The position numbers and the translations under genes are program-made. Positions 10,939 to 22,751 of a DNA stretch of 64,000 nucleotides are shown here, piece by piece. The stretch is from the NCBI GenBank assembly GCA_949752735.1, contig OX457047.1:19710372-19774371 (forward strand), written 5' to 3'. The notes under the pieces were generated by a model. It worked only from the letters and a program-made list of their open reading frames with translations, searched no databases and was not told where the DNA came from. Position 1 is the stretch's first letter. Each line of letters starts with the position of its first letter. The DNA is from Lumbricus terrestris (lineage: Eukaryota; Annelida; Clitellata; Crassiclitellata; Lumbricidae).

Positions 10939-12098
10939 GTATATGGTATTATATATTGTATCTGTAAATTTAAATAGCGAATCTCACAGTGCACACCAAT
11001 CAGAGACGCTCCCAGTGCGTTCGACCAAGAGAGACAAAAGTGGTCTTGAGACAACGAAAAGAGACATTTGACCCACCAGTTGATAAGAAAAAACGCATTG
11101 CAGAAGGAAGCTAATTCTTTGATGCAGGACCAAAGAGAGCAATGGCACGCGTTTTAGCAAATGTAGACCCATTCACCGAAGTTATAGAGTCGCTTTCTAA
11201 GATGTTTTTCCGCGCAAACGAGACCGACCATAGATTATGCCCGCCCCAACCGCCAATTTGCCGGTAAACGGAAGTATCACGAGAGGCGCACCGGTTAGGA
11301 GGTCGGAGTGTAATGAGGTTGAGGGTTGGGTGGTCTAATAGTCTTGTTTCAAAATTAGTATTTTAGTAGGCTACGTAACGATGACGTAATTTTTCACTGA
11401 AGACCTTCAATTAATTAGCCTACTGTTTATCAAATTTGTTGACAAATGTGCCAGGATTAAAACTGTACTTAAAATGAAATACTATTACACCATAATAGTG
11501 AAAAGAAGCAGTGTTTCGATTTTTAAAAATCGATGGATATTTACTATTTATTTTCATATTTGCAACACGAGTCCCTTTTCCCGGACATAGTAAGCAATGT
11601 ATATGTAAGCCTATGTTATATATATATATATATATGTATATACAGTCATGTATAGATCTATTATGTATACTATGCACGAAGGATATATCAATCCATCGTC
11701 TACACAGGACGCAATAAAGCATGTGCTCAAATCTTTCGTCTCTTGTCCATTCATTCCTTTATTGAACGAGGAACTAGTTTTCGTTGCGGACTGATGCGCA
11801 TTGCCACGGTTCTTCCGGTTGACTGGTTTTACACGGCCTCTTTTCGGCGTACGCGGTTGATTAATCCGCGGGCAAACATGGCCTCAGTTGACCGACCAGA
11901 CGACATTTCCAGGTCTTCCCTCGCGCTCAATTTCCAGCGTCCGTCAGATTATAACTCAGTCGAATCGATGAGAGGGTTTATCTTGCAAACCGTTTCTTTC
12001 TATACTTGAAGGGTGTCGCGGTGACAGACGGAAAGATCGAACGAGCAAATCTGCGGAAGAATACACGTCGACAGAGTCATGTCTGTTATCACGAGATA

Positions 12099-12102
<4 letters not shown>
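10939..12102. other. Intron 2, first part: no recognisable feature
   Basis: AT-rich single-copy sequence with a short TA run at about 11620. Several short open frames have no domain or splice support. Confidence 0.5.

Positions 12103-12168
<66 letters not shown>
12103..12168. repeat. (GT)n microsatellite
   Basis: A perfect GT run of about 33 units within intron 2. Confidence 0.97.
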
Positions 12169-12170
<2 letters not shown>

Positions 12171-12327
12171 CGGCTATAGCCACGAAATCATCTGCAACAT
12201 TTAGTGACTGATTGACTTGAGCGCTTGCCTTGTATACACGCGGAGAGCATGCATGCGCTCTTTTCAGACGCTCCCTATTTGAGAGCTGCAATCCTTGAAC
12301 CTTGAGCTTGGTAGTTTCGCGCAAACA

Positions 12328-12490
12328 TATATCGAGTATTCGAATATTTATGAATATTGAAAAATCTTAATATTCATGAATATTTACGAATATGAAAAAT
12401 CTTAACATTCATGAATATTTACGAATAATAAAAAATCTTAATATTCATGAATATTTACGAATATTAAAACCTCAATTCACGAATACTCGA
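12328..12490. repeat. Minisatellite of GAATATTCATGAATATT type
   Basis: Three to four units of about 40-45 bp built from AATATTCATGAATATTTACG; the core is self-complementary, so it can form hairpins. Confidence 0.85.
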
Positions 12491-13227
12491 TCTATGCGTG
12501 TAAACCCTCATCGCTATCGATTTGAATGGATTCATCAGATATGATGGCGCTAAATAAATGCAGAAATGGTAATAATACGCATCAGTAGCTGACGAAACCA
12601 AATAACGGAATGTACAGGACGAAGACCCTTTCATTAAGAGAAAACAATGCCCGAATAAGACAATGCCCGAATAAGATTAAACGAAACAATGATCGCCATA
12701 TGTAGGCTACGACCTGGAGAACACAACTATAAGCATGGACCCGGAAGTTTACATGCTGCATGGGAACCGGCGTATAGGTCAATTCCACTGAACCGGAAAC
12801 CAGTCCACAGGTATGACGTAACTTCCGGGGGAAAATCAATCTACTCGCTATTGCTAGAACAGAGAACCAGCGTAGACCACGGACTAATAATAATGGATAA
12901 CTATAGAAGCGTTGGTTGTCTCACTACTGTTATGCGCTACTATAGTTTAGGACACGGAATATAATACACGTACACACATACATAAATAATATACACATGC
13001 ATACAAATACACACATACATGATATCATATACTTAATATGTTTACATGCACCATTACATGCGTATACATGCGAAGAGATATAAACAAATGCATCACAATA
13101 TCGCTCAAATATATTTGCACGAACAATGTCATAAAAATATACAGTTCTGTCCACCCATAAACTTTCGTCTATCTTCGCTAAACATCGGCCACATGTCACA
13201 GTGGGCATCTAATTATAGTTTGCCTGC

Positions 13228-14215
13228 CAAATAGCCCCTCGTGACGTAGGCTACGTGTTCCATTTTAATAGATCGACGTGCACTGGCTTCCATTCTCGAA
13301 ATGACAGCTGAAAGCACCTTCAGCGTCATTACCATTTTATATAAAAGAAACGGTCTTTAATGCTGATTGCTCATTATAATGCGCCGTCCATTATTGATGC
13401 CGAGTCAGTGTGCATATTATATGCATGGCTCACAAGTATAATACATTAATACACTGTTATACAGTGTATGTATTTTATGCATGAGCTTTTGTGGCGCATT
13501 ACTTACTTGCCTCATTACATAGACTATATTATTATATGCGACGACTACGGTTTATGGCATATACGCAGAATGAACGCTGATGTCCAGGTTTATGTGGTTC
13601 ACATATATTCCATTAGGTATATGGTAACATATCATATGTGCGTGTATGTGTGCCTGTGGGTGTTAGTGTGCGACGCAGTGCGTAGGCGTGTGTGTGTGTG
13701 GGTTCATAACAGTATGTGTGTACAAATGACCCCTCATGACGTATAGGTCACGTGTTCCCTTTTAATAGATCGACGTGCACTGGCTTCCATTCGCGAAATG
13801 ACAGCTGAAGCCACCTTCAGCGTCATTACCATTTTATAAAAGAAACGGTCTTTAATGCTGATTGCTCATTATATGCGCCGTCCATTATTGATGCCGAGTC
13901 AGTGTGCATATACGCTTGGCTCACACGTATAATATGTAATGCATGTATTTTATGCATGAGCTTTTGTGTCGCATTATACTTACTTGCCTCATTACATAGA
14001 CTACACTTATTATATGCGACGACTACGGTTTATGGCATATACGCAGAATGAACGCTGATGTCCAGGTTTATGTGGTTCACATATTCCATTATAGGTATAT
14101 GGTGTGTGTGTGTGTGTGTGCGTGTATTTGTCGGTGTATGTGTGCGTGTGCGTATGTGTGTTAGTGTTGCGAAGCAGTGCGTGGACGTGTGTGTGTTCAC
14201 AACTGTACATGTACG
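13228..14215. repeat. Tandem duplication, unit about 495 bp
   Basis: The two halves, 13228-13722 and 13723-14215, align along their length: CCCCTCRTGACGTA, ATCGACGTGCACTGGCTTCC, TGATGCCGAGTCAGTGTGCA, GACGACTACGGTTTATGGCA and a closing GT-rich tract. Differences are small indels and GT-length changes. The unit is not coding in any shared frame that I can follow. Confidence 0.9.
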
Positions 14216-14777
14216 TGTGTAATCAAGTTTGTCTCTCTGTCTGCGGTATATGAGAATTTAAAAATAATAACTGAGCGGCTGAGCCTACTGACTATGATCC
14301 ACGGGAAGCCGCATGGGGTGTGAAAAGAAGACTATCCTACTCGTGCATGGCCCTAAGAAAGACTATAATAATCGGGTCGTTGAACCCCTCAGCCCCTACG
14401 GCAATTTTCGCCCTGTGAATGTCTGTATGTAGGCATGTATGTGTAGTTGCATGTGTCACTTGTGTACGTATGTATGCTGCCGTGGGAGCTGTCGATGCTA
14501 TCGATTTTATTTATTGACTACTCGTCAAAGGATTTTATCGATTTATTTTAAGCCTTTCTTTTCTATTTTCATGGCATCGAGCGATCTATTTCCTGAGTAT
14601 ATATAAAACAATGACAACGTGAAACGTTGAGTGGAATATTAGCTGTCGTCGCATTCCACACATAAATATAGCCAAATAAATTATAAATACAAGAAGCTAA
14701 TAATAATTATTATAATGATAATTATCTAAAAAGCGCTTTTTGTATATAGTTGTCAGTGCCATGGCTTAAGTGGTTTT

Positions 14778-14915
14778 GTTGCGCAGTGGGAACACCGAAT
14801 GGGTGCGCAGTGGGAACGCCGAATGGGTGTGCAGTGGGAACGCTGAAGAAGACTTGTATATTTGAACTCACGTGTTTCCAGGTTCCATCAGGGTGAGCAG
14901 TGGGAACGCTAGCAA
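14778..14915. repeat. GCAGTGGGAACGC minisatellite
   Basis: Four imperfect units containing GCAGTGGGAACGCCGAATGG at about 27-bp spacing, the last displaced by about 40 bp. Confidence 0.8.
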
Positions 14916-15397
14916 AGAATTTCGAGAGTAGTGGCGCTCCCACGCTTTCCCACCCACTTTAAACCATGGTAGTTAGGCTATAGATAAACAACTTGCTCAC
15001 ACTCTGACTGGCTTACTTCCAACTAGCTTGCTGGCTGACTGATTGATTGATTGATTCTGTCTTACATGGACGCACGTATTATACAAACGCACATCGTTAT
15101 GTAAACACACACAAATGGCAGAGACACCGATGCATAGAATAGACACGTAGCGCTATATAGAATAAGCGGATGGAGAATTTATATCGTTTGCGTGTTTAAT
15201 GGCTGATGCGATGTGGCAGCAGACGGCGGTCATTTCGAAAGAGCGGGAAAATAGCAGACGACGACGAATAGCGGCGAGTGTCTAAGCGCGGGAAACCGCA
15301 GACGACCGACGCATTATATAAGACGAGACGCTCTTCCATTCAAAGGAATCTCGCCCGCCGCAACTCTTTCTTTTCTTCCACTCCCGCCCTCCCTCCC

Positions 15398-15487
15398 TCC
15401 GTCTCTCTCTCTCTCTCTCTGTCTCTCTCTGTCTCTCTCTGTCTCTCTCTGTCTCTGTCTCTGTCTCTGTCTCTGTCTCTGTCTCTG

Positions 15488-15582
<95 letters not shown>

Positions 15583-15618
15583 GTCTCTTCTTGCACTCCT
15601 TCCCTCCCTCCGTCTCTC

Positions 15619-15679
<61 letters not shown>

Positions 15680-15742
15680 TTCTCTCTCAATCTCTCTCTC
15701 TCAATCTCTCTCTCTCTCTCCCTCCCTCTCTCCCTCCATCTC
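15398..15742. repeat. (CT)n / (CTGTCT)n / (TCTG)n compound microsatellite
   Basis: About 345 bp of pyrimidine-rich compound repeat flanked by CCCTCCCTCC on both sides. Confidence 0.97.
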
Positions 15743-16744
15743 TCCGGCGTCTCGAAAAGACTTCATTCCCAGCGATAGACTCAAATGATGTCTCGACCTT
15801 AGACACCATTCCCGCAGAAACGACGCCGCGCGACGAACAAAGAAACTAATGGTGTTCTTCCGCCGTCGTCAAAAGAGTGCGTGCTCGCCGCCCGCCGGCG
15901 GAATAATACGGGCCGTCAAATGAAATGTTTAGGTCAAATCACGTCATTCAGATAGACTGCGTTGTTTATTTTTCATCGGTAGAGTCAATGTTATTAATAT
16001 GCTAAGCTAAGGCAAACAAGAGCTAATAGGCAAGTATGTATGTGGCCTCTTTTCTCAATGTTCCTAAGATTCATAAGACCGTCCTATTTGACCTAGGTTT
16101 GACTGAGAGCGCTTCTGAGTAGTCAACATTGAAAGGGCGCTGTATCAAATTGCTGATGAATAATAAATAAGTAAGTAAGTAATACATGTAACTAGCTCTC
16201 GTTCACGCAAGTAAATGTTAAAATCTTGCAAAATAGACACTGATGTAAAGAGCAGTTGTTTTGGATCTGAAAAAGTGCAAAATTTATGAGAAGCCAATAA
16301 TAATGCCAAGCTGCCTATTGTTATCATAGCCGCTTTAGCTTCTGACGTGCTTGCTTCATTCGTACTCGTAAAACTATACCAGAGTTGACGGTTTTAGTGG
16401 ATTCATATCGCCAAGATGGTCACGTGTTGGAAGTATGTCATTCGATTTGAGGAGAAAAAGAAATCCAGCCTATATCTATTCTAGATACGGATGGTCCGTT
16501 GCTGGAGTCTTGATTGCCCCATTTATTCTGACAGGAGAAGGACTTGAAAAGCTCAGCCAGTTCGTTGTTAGCTGTTTCCATCAACATAACTTTAGCCACA
16601 GCAACTACGCGGTGACAATAATACTGCCAGTCACCAGTAGCCAGGATTTTATTTCGGCGGTGTTCACTGGACTAAGAGCAACCGAATCAACTGGCTAAGG
16701 GGTTTGGAGGAGGATTTATTCTATTGAAGAGGTGCTACATGAGT

Positions 16745-16822
16745 ATTTAATGAATGAATGAATAAATGAACGAATGGATGAATTAATGAATGAATGAATG
16801 AATGAATGAATGAATGAATGTG
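16745..16822. repeat. (GAAT)n microsatellite
   Basis: About 18 tetranucleotide units, 160 bp before exon 3. Such GAAT runs follow LINE/SINE 3' tails elsewhere in the window. Confidence 0.9.
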
Positions 16823-16985
16823 TATGTAGCATGCAAGTCAAGGAACGATCGAATCAAATCACATCATTCCTTCTGAAATAAAATTTAAAAGTTAGATGAT
16901 GCGGATAGAAGCTGAAGGCTTATTAGAATAGTCGCAACGTTTGACTGTTAATTGAACGAAATAATTGTTTGTGTGTTGTTTGCAG

Positions 16986-17053
16986 TGAACTCGACTGTGG
17001 TTTGTGTTTGGTCATCGAAGAACGCCACTCGAATGTTCTTCAGTACAAGGAGA
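16986..17053 (+). CDS. Exon 3: CxxC and NVLQYKE motif (residues 92-114)
   Basis: A T-rich tract ends TTTGCAG at 16985, and the donor is GA|GTGAGT at 17054. The 68-bp exon encodes NELDCGLCLVIEERHSNVLQ followed by YKE. The CxxC followed by R-H-x-N-V-L-Q-Y-K-E is a motif I recall as highly conserved in this protein family, so the call is strong despite the small size. Entry phase 2 and exit phase 1 match exons 2 and 4 exactly. It sits about 6 kb into the intron sequence after exon 2, with only non-coding repeats between. Confidence 0.88.
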
Positions 17054-17779
17054 GTGAGTATATCATGAGTATGCATTTCTAATGCCACTTCTAATTGGTC
17101 TGTCACTATTAGTAGGCTTGTCACTGTAGTAGGCCTGCCGCATTTTATTTTAGTACTATCACTTTTAGTAGGTCTGTTCATTCTTAGTAGGCTTGTCGTT
17201 TTTAGTAGGTTTGTCGCTTTTAGCAGACCTGTCAATTTCAGTATAGGTCTAGCACTTTTAGTTGGCATGTCACCGTTAGTATAGACCTGCACTCTCGTTG
17301 GCAAAGTTAAGCCCTGGAGGCCTATGCTAGGGTAAGGATGACGTATGCATACAGAGTTTGAATTCGATGAAAGATCAGAAGAAGGAACGAGCACAGAAGA
17401 AAGAAAACAATACAAGAATAAAAATAGAACGAACAGTCAAACACGCTACATGTGTGTAGATAGGAACGATAAAAACAGCCAAGAAGGGAAGAAAAGACTG
17501 ACTGCCAAGAGACAATTAAAAACCGATCAAATGTGCCGCAAAAACCGGACAGAAATGGTAATTACCCTGGATTCAACGAACCGTGCGAACGAATAGGAAC
17601 TCTCATTCTGTTGTCCATAGCGCCGTGCATATTGTGCATGATTGTGAGGCACATATCGAGCGACTCATATAATTGCTGAAGCATCTGACAAGAGGGATCA
17701 TTCATCTACTCGTCTGTGTTGGGGCAGCGTCTCCCTTTCATTCGCTTTCAGTTATACTTCAATAATTGCCGATCCACTT

Positions 17780-18200
17780 ATGCGTGTAACTGAGCGTCAT
17801 TTCCGGTTCCTCTGCTTCCATGCTTCCTTCTTCCTTCTTCCCCTTCAGTTCTTCCGTCGGAGAGATGGACTTCGAATCCGCCGCCGACGCCACTGACGCC
17901 GCTTCCACGCTCCACCAGACCCAGCGACTGCCGTTCGCTTCCCGCGCCTGTGATCGATAGCAGACGACACCGTTTCTAGGTTAGGGGATTGTTAGGGGGA
18001 AAGTTAGAGGGGTCAAAGGGCGGGGGGACGGATGGACGAAGGGCGGGCGGGGTGGCGTGATTAATCGCGGGAAAACGTCTTTGCGTCAGAACGGAAGTTC
18101 TTTTGTTGCTCTGCCGCGATTGCTTACGACACACTTCCGCTCGGCGATAAGAAGAAGAAAACAGCGCAGGCCAACGGGCACAACGCACCGGGCAAGGTAA
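17780..18200. promoter_or_regulatory. CpG-rich, GC-rich island-like stretch in intron 3
   Basis: This is the most CpG-dense non-repetitive stretch of the window, in otherwise AT-rich intron. It has an acceptor-like CTTCTTCCCCTTCAG ending near 17849 and a strong donor GGGCAAG|GTAAGA near 18196. The reading before that donor (DKKKKTAQANGHNAPGK) is open but has no upstream ATG. It could be an alternative promoter with a 5' exon, or chance. Confidence 0.35.
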
Positions 18201-18589
18201 GAGTCTGCGACGTCAGGCGGTAAGCGAAACTCTGAAATGCGAATGAGACTCTGATAATAGTTTAACCACACTGCCCTAACCATGTGCGGACCATTAACTC
18301 AGAGACTGTTCAAACTGATGGACTTTAGATTCGGACTATGTTGTAAACGTAGAGAATCTGAGTTTAAAGATATCAGGTTTCTAGAAACTCTCCTGAGTGG
18401 TGTAACTTCTTCCACCATAATTATTATACAGAATAATCCTCGAGAGAAGTATAGAGGCAGTTCAAGAACATTCGTGGCTGGAGCCATGAAAATCAAAACA
18501 GTAACTCTACCCGATGCAGTCGTCGCGTGATCCCAATATCTTCGATCCTGGGCTCGCTGTATGGTACCATGCTTTGCTCGAGCAGAAAG

Positions 18590-18652
18590 CAGAAGCGGAG
18601 GGAGAGACAGCCATACAGAGACAGATAGAGAGACAGAAGAAGAGGCAAAAGC

Positions 18653-18683
<31 letters not shown>

Positions 18684-18870
18684 GGAGAAAGACAGAGGAG
18701 AAAGAGACAGTGTGTGTGGGGGTGTATGTGTGGGTGCGGGTGTGCGGGTGTTTGTGGGTGTGTAAGTGAGTGTGAGAGACAGACAGAGACAGAGGCAGAG
18801 GCAGAGGTAGAGGCAGACACAGAGACATACAGAGGAATAGGCAGAATGTTAAAGGAGAGAGTGAGGGGCT
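18590..18870. repeat. Purine-rich (GA)n, (GT)n and AGACAG compound repeat
   Basis: GAGA run at about 18655-18680, GTGTGGGTG repeats at 18710-18765, then AGACAGAGGCAGAGG repeats to 18840. Confidence 0.9.
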
Positions 18871-19141
18871 ATGGGAAAAGGAAAATCGATTTTGAGAGAA
18901 GATGGACATTTGTCAAAATCGTGAGATTAAAGGTTGAATCGAAGCGTTTGTCATTTTCGCTTAAGCGGTCTGTTTATTAAAGAAGCGATAATGCTTTCGC
19001 TTCTGTTAAAAGCGAACTGCATTTACAGAAGCTATTGACTTATATCTATTAGGCCAATTTAGTGCCATGCATGTTTACAGAAGCGTTGCTTGGATATTGG
19101 TATATGTGTGTATTTACTATTTTTGTATAGGCCTGTGCATG

Positions 19142-19142
<1 letters not shown>

Positions 19143-19178
<36 letters not shown>
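19143..19178. repeat. (TA)n microsatellite
   Basis: About 18 perfect TA units. Confidence 0.95.
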
Positions 19179-19180
<2 letters not shown>

Positions 19181-19934
19181 GTGAGCATATCATTATAAGT
19201 AATGATATGCATGCACATACAATTGTACATGTATGGATGATATATGTGTGCATTTATACAGCCACGTACTGTATGTATGCGTGTGCGAATGCATGTATGT
19301 AAATATGCATATTTACGCAATTGCTCATAATATGTATATATTCAAACACTTAATATATTGCCATTTAAGTTGATTAAAATCCTATCAACGCTACTATAAG
19401 CGATGCTTGAGTTGATTAAGAATAGAAAAGTCACTATGGTAAGTATAAATACTGAGCCAAGTGGAAAATCACCGCTGACAGTTCTCGCAAACATGTAGAA
19501 CCCTTGCAGCCAATATACTCCAATCTAGAATTGACCATAGAGTCGCTTGGGATTATAGCCTCCACATAGCAGTGTACAAAGCAGAAACATGGGACTGTCC
19601 ACTTTTTTCCACACAAAAAACCAGAAGCTTTATGCGCACAATTTTCCCAGATGCTGCACAGATACAGAAAAAACACAATCTAAAACTACCGATGCTTATC
19701 CTTTATAGCTATAATAACGTTGTAAGAAAATAGAGTTCACAATGGCGATGTTTTACATTTGCCCATTCTCATGCTAAATACATAATAATTTATTATATAC
19801 CCTTCTTCATGCGTACATGCATGGATATGTATACATGTATACATGCATAGCACACATTCAACATACAGTGTCATGCATGCAAACATACATACATACATAC
19901 ATGTACATACATAGTATGTATGTCGGTATGACAT

Positions 19935-20164
19935 TGTATGTATGTATGTATGTATGTATGTATCTATGTATGTATGTATGTATGCATGTATGTATGTATG
20001 TATGTATGTATGTATGTATGTATGTATGTATGTATGTATGTATGTATGTCATATATACATACATACATACATACATACATACATACATACATACATACAT
20101 ACATACATACATACATACATACATACATGCATACATACATACATACATACATACATACATACAT
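19935..20164. repeat. (TATG)n joined to (CATA)n: palindromic tetranucleotide array
   Basis: About 28 units of TATG/ATGT (19935-20050) switch, over a few bases at TGTCATATATACA, to about 27 units of the complementary CATA. The whole is a near-perfect inverted repeat with arms of about 110 bp and a tiny spacer. Exon 4 begins about 135 bp later. Confidence 0.95.
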
Positions 20165-20298
20165 TACATACCTTCTTTCACATGCATACAAGCATATATT
20201 GCATAATTTCCTGCTCTACAATAAACTAGCAACTTTGAGACATTGTATTAGACTATACTCTGTAATACTTGACTATACATGTATATATTTCCGTCCAG

Positions 20299-20379
20299 GT
20301 TTCTGTGTCGGAATGGATACGTTACACAACATCTGCACAACAATCCACGGCCAAACACTTCATCGTACGCTCTTTCGAG
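20299..20379 (+). CDS. Exon 4: linker with two cysteines and LFR motif; GC donor (residues 115-141)
   Basis: The acceptor TTTCCGTCCAG ends at 20298. The phase-1 base from exon 3 plus GT gives Ser, so the joined reading is YKES-FCVGMDTLHNIC and then a segment ending RTLFR. This matches the family pattern YKES-x-C, a short spacer, C, then LFR before the CPF domain. The donor is CGAG|GCAAGT at 20380: GC instead of GT but an otherwise perfect U1 match. Using it gives phase 1 and fuses in frame to exon 5 (Glu142). The nearby GT at 20384 would leave the wrong phase. A 230-bp TATG/CATA palindrome ends about 135 bp upstream. Confidence 0.85.
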
Positions 20380-21282
20380 GCAAGTATAAAAAGTATAGCT
20401 GGTATATGCAGTCTCTCTGCTTCTTCATTAATTAAGGATGAATCGTGCATGCGTGTCCCGTATTAGTATAGGTGAATCAGAGTGAGTAGGTGACGGTGAG
20501 CATAGGTGAGGGTGAGCAGAGTGCCGGGGGCGTTGGGGCTTCAACCCCCAGTCTTTCTTAGAGCTCCATAGTAAAGTATGCTTTCACATCCCAATTCCAA
20601 GTGGATGATGCATAGTCCAACTCCGCTCCCAGTTATTTTTTCGCAATTCTTACACTGATGTGAAGCATTGGCATTTGACAGCCATTGTAACTATACAAGT
20701 ACTTTAACGTAACACTTCGCTCAATTGCTCCTGTCAATCGAACTGAGTCATACAAGGCTATAGGATAAATCATTCTTATAACATGACGTGTTCGTCACGA
20801 CTACAACATGCCAATCAAACGATTACTTTTAGATACGTAGATTCATTTTGATGTGCATGATGCAAGTAGCAAAGTTTAAAGAGAATTATTGTGTTATTAT
20901 TATTATTTTTACCCGAGTTATCTCAGATCCATCGGGATTTCAAAAACATTTCCGGAGACGTAAAAAAAATTGCACTCTGGAATGTTAAAATAATAATGGT
21001 AATAGGTCTGATAATAATGCTATTTTTCTGTTCTTCATATTATATCTCTTCATGCTATTTCTCTGCTTCTTCTTTATACTATAACCTACGTGTACTATAT
21101 ATGTATTTCTTCTTCACACAACTTCACATTCATACTATTTCTCTATTACTTTTCCAAACTATTTTCCTTTTCCTTTTTATACTATCTCTCTAAATCGTTT
21201 TTTAAAACATTCATCTGCATCTTCAACCTTCTAATCCTCTTTAGCACACAAATTCTAAATCATCTTCCCATCTAACTTTTTC

Positions 21283-21924
21283 TTTCCTCCTCCTCCTCCT
21301 CCTCCTCCTCCTCCTGTTCCTCGTCTCCCATTCCCCTTCTATTTTCTTTTCCTCATCGTTTGATGATCGTGTTTCATTTTGTCCATTTCCTCTTCTCGTT
21401 TCGTAAACGTCTTCCACATTCTGCTTCTCTATTTCTTCTTTCCACTCTTCTTGTATATCCTTTTCCTCTTCCACCTCTTTTTCTATTTCCCAGTCCTCAT
21501 TTTCTTCATGCATATAGCTTCTTTTCGTCAAGGTTTTCTCACTTTTCTCACTGATCGTGATTGATGACAATGCCAATTCGACAAAATCATTCCACATCGT
21601 CGTCTCTCATTTTCAACGCCCCCTGTTCCTACCTCTCCCTCTGGCCAATTGCTTCTCCACCATCCTCCACTGTATCCACCTTCCCATTCTTTTCCTCGTC
21701 TTCCTCCCACTCTCCTCCCACTTCCTCTCATCTTCACCGAGCGTATACATCCCACTTCTTTTCCATCATTTTCCGTCTCCAGACTTCTGTCTGCGTCCTT
21801 CAAACCCGCTCTGGAATAATCTCAACAGGCGCCACTGAAGTCCCAAGACATCTTGTACTAAGCCGGCCGCTGTCTTGCATCCTCCTTCACCATCATCATC
21901 ATCATCATCATCATCCTCCTTCAC

Positions 21925-21995
<71 letters not shown>

Positions 21996-22000
21996 CTACC
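21283..22000. repeat. Pyrimidine-rich tract with (CTC)n and (ATC)n arrays
   Basis: CTC run at about 21288-21315, T/C-rich sequence through 21800, and ATC runs at 21890-21925 and 21929-21995. Minus-strand frames here (KEEE-rich, poly-Arg) follow from the composition and are not accepted as genes. Confidence 0.85.
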
Positions 22001-22094
22001 TCCACATCCGCAGCCCCTGCAGTGCACCAGAAGCAAGTGCACCAGTGGACAACAAAGGATAACGGAGAGGCACCGACCCAGGTCGTGCCTCTGA

Positions 22095-22320
22095 GTGGGG
22101 ACTACTTGATGGGGAGGGGGGCGCTATATAAATTCTTGAAATGAATGATTGAATTAACAATGAATGAACATTGAATGATTGAATGATTGAATGAACAATG
22201 AATGATTGCATGAACAATGAATGATTGAATGAACAATGAATGATTGCATGAAATTGAACAATGAATGATTGAATGAACAATGAATGATTGAATGAACAAT
22301 GAATGATTGAATGAATGTAT
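22095..22320 (+). repeat. SINE/LINE 3' tail followed by TGAATGAACAA minisatellite
   Basis: GGGGGGCGCTATATAAATTC and TTGAAATGAATG form the 3' end shared by SINE family 1 and the LINE at 36240. It runs into about nine imperfect units of AATGAATGATTGAATGAAC. The tail seems to have seeded the minisatellite. Confidence 0.75.
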
Positions 22321-22429
22321 TGTTGTTACAGTCTGCTAACAGTCTATAGACGATCGTGGCCATGAGTCGCACACACCCAGACAAACAGATTGAGGTCATT
22401 AGACGAACAGCAGATTCATCTTTAAGGTT

Positions 22430-22503
22430 GGGGTGATGGTTGAATGGTAAGACGTTGGCAGGACGATCAGAGGGTCGCGGGTTCGATATCCGCTAGCCCC
22501 ACA
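22430..22503 (+). mobile_element. tRNA-like sequence, probably head of another SINE
   Basis: GGGGTGATGGTTGAATGG (box A-like), GGGTTCGATATC (box B-like) and a CTAGCCCCACA end can pair with the 5' GGGG. The anticodon arm does not fold well, so it is a tRNA-derived repeat or pseudogene, not a tRNA gene. Confidence 0.5.
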
Positions 22504-22751
22504 AAAGGCTTACTCAACCTTCAACTCCTTAGGGATGACTGTAAGGGCATACGGCGCCTTGCGGGCTGCTGCAAAATTAGAATCCTGCTATAGACTCGTC
22601 ATCATCTGCAATCGTAATCTTGTATGATCTCTAGATTTCTACTGCGCCCACAAATGCGAAGTCGCGCGAAGTTCGGGAACCAGCTTATTCACAGGCGCTA
22701 CTATTGATACTACGTCACGTAATCTTACTGCGTGCTTGTCGAGACTTGAAT

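Noticed and set aside
10715..11071. Start codon at 10715 as the beginning of the protein
   Set aside because: In frame with exon 2, but the sequence before it is a pyrimidine tract and acceptor, the N-terminus would lack a good signal peptide, and a signal-peptide exon exists upstream. Not fully excluded.
19434..19690. Possible reverse transcriptase scrap (ITVLANM-like phrase on the + strand)
   Set aside because: Too short and broken to support; no flanking LINE motifs.
21241..21803. Charged minus-strand frames (KEEE-rich, poly-Arg)
   Set aside because: They follow from pyrimidine-rich + strand sequence; no known domain and frames break repeatedly.
22430..22503. Functional tRNA gene
   Set aside because: The ends can pair but the anticodon arm cannot be folded convincingly; probably a SINE head or tRNA pseudogene.
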